From assembly GCA_032629725.1 (NCBI GenBank), contig JAFEVB010000026.1:620001-684000 (forward strand): a stretch of DNA of 64,000 bases. Reading direction: 5' to 3'. Positions 58,493 to 64,000 of the stretch are shown piece by piece. Origin of the DNA: Gremmenia infestans (lineage: Eukaryota; Ascomycota; Leotiomycetes; Helotiales; Hamatocanthoscyphaceae). The number at the start of each line of letters is the position of its first letter. Positions within the stretch are counted from its first letter, which is position 1. The translations under genes were made by a program, and so were the position numbers. The notes beneath the pieces were generated by a model, which was given only the letters and a program-made list of their open reading frames with translations, was not told where the DNA came from and ran no database searches.

Positions 58493-59832
58493 CTATATGG
58501 TGGAAGAGATATCAGCGGGCTAATTCCTAGAAAGCGATGCTTTTGAACCAACCAACTAGAAAGGTCATGACTTTATCGATATGGCAGGGTCTGTTCAAGA
58601 CGCCCTGTTCGAGCTGTGCAGCCTGCGCTGCAGGTCTTCGTCGATTACCTTGCAAGTTGCCATGCCATGCCCCGACCGTAGGGACACCAGGGGTCTATTC
58701 TCAGAAAGTATAGTAGTGTTATTAATTGTGGGAAAGCGAAAAGAATTTGTATACAAGAAACTTGACCTTATTGTAATTATATATCTAATGTACCAAAGGA
58801 ACTATTTTAATGCTATAACTATAGGAACTATTTCACTGAATAATTCTAAGTTTAATTATTGCATTCCTTAGATTGCTTAATCAACCTTTCACTATGTACC
58901 TGGTTTCCACTTGCTAGGAATTGTCTACTTTTTGTTACTTACGCATTAAGGATCAAATATATATGTAGTTGTTTGAACAATGAAGATGATGATATGGATG
59001 AGACATTTTTCCGAGACTTTAGGAATGGATGCATGAATCTTTCTCCATTCTCAAAGGGATGAGATTTTGGCAAGATGAACGTCTGCTCTAGATAGATACA
59101 TAGAGCTTTACAAAATAAAGAATATATAGGTTTAGGCTGTTGACGTCGTGTTACCATGAACTCGGAGTAAGGAGGTTAACTAACACTTCTCCACCATAAA
59201 GCAGTTCTCAGTTGTGAGTTCTCAGATAGTATCATGGAATATGGAATATGTTCTTTAGATAGAGGCTGCAGTAAGGCATAAAGACTAACTCTATATAGTC
59301 TCAGAGTAGGAGCAATGCAGCTTGTATGCTTGATAAAACAACATTATCCTCAAGATCTGCTTTGCGGGGTAGTGAAGCTCCGGCGGAGAAGAAGATCCGC
59401 TATTACGGGGAATTCGGCCTCCTTTCCCCGAGCCTTTAACGACCGAAGTGCAAAGCCGGACCTGGACATCGCAACAAGGGAAAGTGGAGTCATCTGATTT
59501 GTGTCTGCAGACATCTAGTAGAGGTATTGTAGTTTGAGTCAGTCAAATAGGCTATAGGAGAACGAAAAGCTGCGGGTAAAAGATCTAGAAACCAATCCTG
59601 TCCGCATGCTTGTTCGGAAGACAAGGACTTACAAATTATATAAATTCTAGTATATCCATCAGATGGATTTGCAAGAAAATATCCATTCTTCCTGTTGATT
59701 CCGCCGTGCCGTACACCCCTCACTGTCCGTTGAATATAGTCCCATTTCACCGTATGCCATCAGCTACCATCGTGACTTTCACTACGAACATCTATCACCC
59801 CGACTCTTCGCAAAAAAGGTATCCTAAAGGCA
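58493..59832. other. Intergenic, right flank of the inversion
   Basis: The intron remnant and right inversion breakpoint should lie within the first ~200 bases. The rest is AT-rich without a gene-like frame. Confidence 0.5.
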
Positions 59833-60828
59833 ATGCCAGGTCGTCTGGTAGACAAGGTTGCGATCATTACCGGTTCATCCTCCGGAGTTGGCCGTGCCAT
59901 CGCGATTGCATATGCTCAAGAAGGAGCGTCGGTCGTTTGCACAGACCTCGTTCCAACCCCTCGTCAAATGCCAGAGACCTTTGACGAAGAGAGGGCCTAC
60001 ATCGCCAAGAGGTCCGAGGCTTATAATGAGTCTGCATACTCGACACACGATCTGATTCAACAGAAGGGCGGCAAAGCAATATTTGTTAAAGGAGATGTGG
60101 CCGATGAAAGAGCGTCGAGAATTTGGTTGATTCAGCTGTGGAAGTGTTTGGACGGCTGGATATCATGGTAATAATGCTGGGATTGCAAATGAGGGGAGTC
60201 ATGATGAGAAGCTTAGAGTTCACGAGACGTCGGAGGATACTTTTGACAGGTCTATGCTGGTAAATACCAGGAGCGTGTATGTCGGTAGATGTTGAAGCAG
60301 GAAATCAGGCCCAGAAGTGGTGGGACGGGGGGCGAGAGAGGAGGATCAAGGGGATGGATTGTCAACACTGCGAGTATCTGTGGTTTGATGGCCACTCCAA
60401 CAATACGTATATTTCTTCCCGAACCTGGTATTGAGAAATCTTTCTGACCATTCTTCCGGCGTCTTACTGCGCTTCAAAAGGAGCCGTTGTGCAACTGACG
60501 CGGCAAGTCGCCCTTGACTGCGCTCCAGATCGTATCCAGTGCAATGCTGTATATTCAGGGTGTAAGTATTTCAACGGCTTGGAATTCAGTCACCGAAAAG
60601 TAAATCTTGCTTCTTTTATGCAGACATAGGGATAGTTGTTCAGACAGCTTTGATCGGAGCACTGCTCAATATTGATAATGACAGAGCTGGTCTGGCTGCG
60701 CTGCACCCCCTAAAAGGGTTAGGGGAGCCTAAAGATATTGCGAGGGCTTTCGTCTTCTTGCTAGTGAAGATGCAGGATGGGCAACGGGTGTGATTCTACA
60801 GGTGGATTGTGGATATACAATTAAGTAG
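59833..60828 (+). pseudogene. Short-chain dehydrogenase/reductase 3 with several frameshifts
   Basis: Begins at ATG 59833 with MPGRLVDKVAIITGSSSGVG (cofactor motif) and CTDLVPTPRQMPETFDEER. One-base shifts follow near 60110-60125 (before NLVDSAVEVFGRLDIM) and near 60166-60172 (before NNAGIANEGSHDEKL). WIVNTASICGLMATP is then readable. SYCASKGAVVQLTRQVALDC carries the YxxxK motif before an intron starting GTAAGT near 60562. A third shift near 60750-60760 precedes SEDAGWATGVILQVDCGY, ending at TAG 60828. The motif order is complete, so the gene was once whole, but at least three indels make it inactive. Confidence 0.85.
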
Positions 60829-61615
60829 GCAGCGATGGCTACCTTGGGGCGCTTTTTCCGGTGATATAAAGTAGGCTGGTCTATGCCGCAAGCACTAGAA
60901 GCTCTTATAACGGATTGTTGACCTATGTTCCGGCTTGTGGAATAGTAAACTACTCACCTTTATTGAGTAAGGCCTTCCGAGATACATTCCAACCAGCCTG
61001 GTCAACTGTTGTTTGTAGAAGATGATACCTATCTAGTGTGAACGAGCCCAGACGACTTCAAGTACTACAAGATCAACCGGTGGTAGATGAAATGTTTTGA
61101 GATCTTCATTTCTTTAATGTCCCTCCGGGGCGTGGCCTTTGCAATTTACTAATAAATACTGCCCTTGCCCTTGATAATCCACGCATGCACTGCATCGGGA
61201 GCCCCGGTTCCGACGCACTCATCAGCTCCCGCCCAAGGACAAACCTATGAGACACATTACAATATAACTGATAGATTTATAGGCCGTCTACAAACGTGAT
61301 ACTTCCTGCCACAGAAGCCACAGTAGCACCCACCAATCACTCACTTCCACTTGTAGATGTGATTTTGAATTTGGGGACCTAAACGCCGACAATTTGAGAA
61401 GCTCTACTGTCTCAACCATGTTGTTAAAGAAATTCGGATACTTTCTATCACGTGTAAGATGGCTCCCAAAGCCAGGCTTGTCCAGGGAATCCCCCTCCTA
61501 TGTTCCCAACGGTGTAGTTCTCACCAACTGATCCAGAACGGCCCACGTCATCGAGGTCCGCGTCGTGATCCGTAAATCCGGTAGTCACCGCTTCGGATTG
61601 ATTAAACATGACTGT
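60829..61615. other. Intergenic between convergent genes, no gene supported
   Basis: No recognisable frame or repeat. Confidence 0.5.
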
Positions 61616-63863
61616 TCATTTGTCAGATGTGTCCAAAGGCGAACAAAATGTGGGGAGAGGTTGTGAAGATATCAAAAAGGCTTGGAACGATGTAGAGTTA
61701 ATAAAGTTCTTACATTGCTGCACATCTGTAATTCCTTGCTGAAAATCAGTGTTTTCAAGGGCTACATGACCGAAAAGCATAGGGTCCTGGAAGTAGAGAC
61801 CACTAACATCAGTCGTGTCTCTGCTTCCCATTAAATATATTTCATCTCCTGGAGCGGGGTCCACAATGCCCCTTTGGCGATGAACTTGACTTTGTATCAG
61901 ATTTGCTGGTACATCATACCCGTTCATTGGAGACGTCCTGGCCACGATCCTAGACGAGTCCACTGCATGGCTGCTCGATCGAGGAAACAGCGGAGCCACG
62001 CTCGTACTGTGAGGCATGATTGCTCCCATCTCTTTCAAGAGAATCTGTCTCACAAGCTCTTCCAAAATCTTCCCGCTTTGTCTGGAGAGCAGTACACGGT
62101 CTTCGAGGCACTTCAGCATGTGTAAGATGTGGCCGACTGCTTTCTTTGCTTCTTGCGCCTGGGAGGAAAGTGGTTTGGATAGTGCAACAATACTGAGTAC
62201 TATGCCAGCTGTGAATAGATGAATGCCGATGTACGAGACAGCGTGGGTGTCCGTCGCTGCCAGGAGACAATCCCTGTAATTGAATAACTGGGATGTACGA
62301 AGAGCCGACTCCCAGCACTGCAGTTTACTGGTGGAGAAGTAATCTTGAGCGTTTACCGGTGTACCAGTATCGCTAGTGTTCTCGTCTAGGCCTGGAGAAG
62401 CGCGCTGCATGTGTGGGGGTATGCTGGATCCAGAGAAAGGATGTTGTCCCTGACCATTGTACGATAGAAATGGCCTGTGTAATAGGATCTGTATGTTGTC
62501 GTAAGCTAGCTGGAGAGCAAGAGCTTGCATTTTGAAAATGGTTTCGATTGACGACTTTGCGGGGTCAATTTCTTGGCCTCTGTTACTTAGTAGTAACTCT
62601 GGGGGAAGTTCGGCGAACCATCTGACCTGCTGCGCGTGTATCCTCTTGATTTTCTTAGACATTTCTGGTAGGGTAGAACTCTGATGGAAATAGAGATCTC
62701 CAATGATAGGCGAAGCGATTTTGTAGAGCATGAACTTGCGTCTCTGATACGAGAAAATTGTCACACAGTCCACCGTGCCGTCCTCGAGCGTTTCCATTGA
62801 ATTGAGGACCGGATGTGTCAAAGTTGTGTCCTCCATATTTTGCACCATACTTACGCCGCACTCGGAATCCTTAATACAGCAAGGTCTACCGAAGATAATC
62901 GATGCAAATCTAGGAGATTCAGTCAAAATGGCGAAGCTAGTTGAGGAAGTGGCTTGACGAACCGGTCAAAGACGTAAAGCGCCCACCACACCCTTTTACG
63001 CTGCTCTCTTACAGTCGCTGTGGATTTCCGCCATGTCGCCTCCCGGTGTAGATTTATTGCCTGAGCACAACGCGCTCCAGCGCCAAGCATGATGAAACCG
63101 AGATTAGGTTTGCCATGGTAAAGGTGTAACGAACTCAGCAATAGGCATATTTGCACACACTCAAGCTCCCCATCATCCAAAATCGTTACCATGTTCTCTT
63201 GTATTTTGGCTAGGAGCATCGACTGCAGGGCGTCGAGGTCAACTTGCAGCCCACTAGCGAGGAGAGCAGCCCTCGTTGCATATCGTGCACCTATCGCAAG
63301 CACGACGAGTGTAAGAGCCACCTTGCGCAGCTGGCTGCGAGGTGCTCTTCCAGAAGCAATCATTTGCTCGTGATTTGCTCTGAAAGTTGGTTCATGAAGA
63401 ACCATCATGAACCAGTGGACAGAAGTAAAGTAGGATTCAACAAGAAAATCCGCCGTCTTCTTTTCCGGGAGGTCTATACCAATTAGATCTCTAATCGTGG
63501 GATCTTCTTCGGTCGACGCTGAGAAATCGGTGTCGGCGTTAGAGCCTCCTGGCAATGCAAATGTTGGGTTCTCTAACGCAGGTTCGAAGGCAGAGTCTTT
63601 CGGAATCTATAACGTAACATGTTTTCGTTAGAGTCTTTCAATCTCGACCCCGCAACTGTCTGGTTATCAAACAATGCTTGAAGCGCTTACTTCTCGTGTC
63701 AACTGTACCGTAGATGTCTCTCGGGCGTCGTTTCTAAATTGAGGGATACTACTAGTACTGGACACACGTTTCCGTTTCTTTATTCCTGCTAGCACGAAGT
63801 CAGAATGCCAGGCGACTAGTTATTAGATATTGTGGTTGCCAAACAGACCTAGGTTCGTGTTCA
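61616..63863 (-). CDS. Fungal-specific transcription factor domain protein, zinc cluster not seen
   Basis: Minus-strand exons 63863-63848, 63785-63691, 63606-62963 and 62909-61616, about 682 residues from MNTNLGIKKRKRV. The middle homology domain is clear: YFTSVHWFMMVLHEPTF, GARCAQAINLHRE, RKRVWWALYVFDRFASIIFGRP and later LLHRPFLSY. The start begins where other members have the basic linker after the Zn2Cys6 cluster (KKRKR), and no cluster is seen between 63863 and 64000. Either the first exon lies beyond the window edge, or this factor lacks the DNA-binding cluster. It is the second regulator in the cluster region; the first exon is the least certain part. Confidence 0.75.
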
Positions 63864-64000
63864 TAGCTGCATGCTGTGGGCCACCTCTTATGTCTTTAGA
63901 TAGTTGTATGATTGTATGTTCTACCCTGTGGTATAACAAGTCAGCTTGAGATAGTGTACAGTCTAAATAATTACAGAAAAGGTTTGAGACAGAACCAGGT

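Overview
The window reads as nuclear DNA of a filamentous ascomycete (Pezizomycotina). Genes are broken by short introns of about 46-90 bases with GTAAGT/GTATGT-type donors, CTAAC/CTAAT-type branch points and YAG acceptors. A large AT-rich block carries the C-to-T / G-to-A signature of repeat-induced point mutation (RIP). The regulators and enzymes are typical of such fungi (Zn2Cys6 factor, fungal CorA-like protein, Baeyer-Villiger monooxygenases). A member of Leotiomycetes would fit, but I cannot prove the class from sequence alone. I see no tRNA, rRNA or CRISPR.

Layout. 1-5.3 kb: 3' end of a membrane-anchored protein, a divergent exonuclease-fold gene, and a minus-strand gene broken by a stop and followed by a degenerate ~210-bp tandem repeat. 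5.3-10.5 kb: mostly non-coding, with an intact SAM methyltransferase, a relic of a small secreted protein, a multi-stop pseudogene and a long perfect hairpin. 10.8-19.0 kb: a same-strand array of four DEDDy 3'-5' exonuclease-like paralogues in graded states of decay (two intact, one heavily broken, one frameshifted); the 1.6-2.6 kb gene is a fifth, divergent member. 19-22.9 kb: nothing convincing. 22.9-26 kb: a small Cys-rich protein with a PCNA-box-like motif and a six-exon CorA-like transporter. About 27.2-33.15 kb: a RIP-destroyed Helitron. 34.2-36.9 kb: a small secreted protein gene and an HSL-type alpha/beta hydrolase.

37.8-63.9 kb looks like an enzyme and transport cluster. It holds a Baeyer-Villiger monooxygenase (BVMO), a short-chain dehydrogenase (SDR), a second BVMO, a 2,4'-dihydroxyacetophenone dioxygenase-like cupin, a Zn2Cys6 regulator, a carboxymuconolactone-decarboxylase-like protein, a second SDR, a sugar-porter transporter, a third SDR and a second fungal transcription factor. 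The set suggests catabolism of an aromatic or acyl-aromatic ketone (uptake, Baeyer-Villiger oxidation, side-chain cleavage); that pathway is inference. Four members are broken in different ways: a TAG inside the BVMO fingerprint of the second BVMO, two G-run frameshifts in the second SDR, several frameshifts in the third SDR, and an inversion of the last exon of the transporter gene. The other BVMO, the first SDR, the cupin, the decarboxylase-like gene and both regulators look intact. The region therefore seems to be a catabolic cluster caught in the middle of decay.
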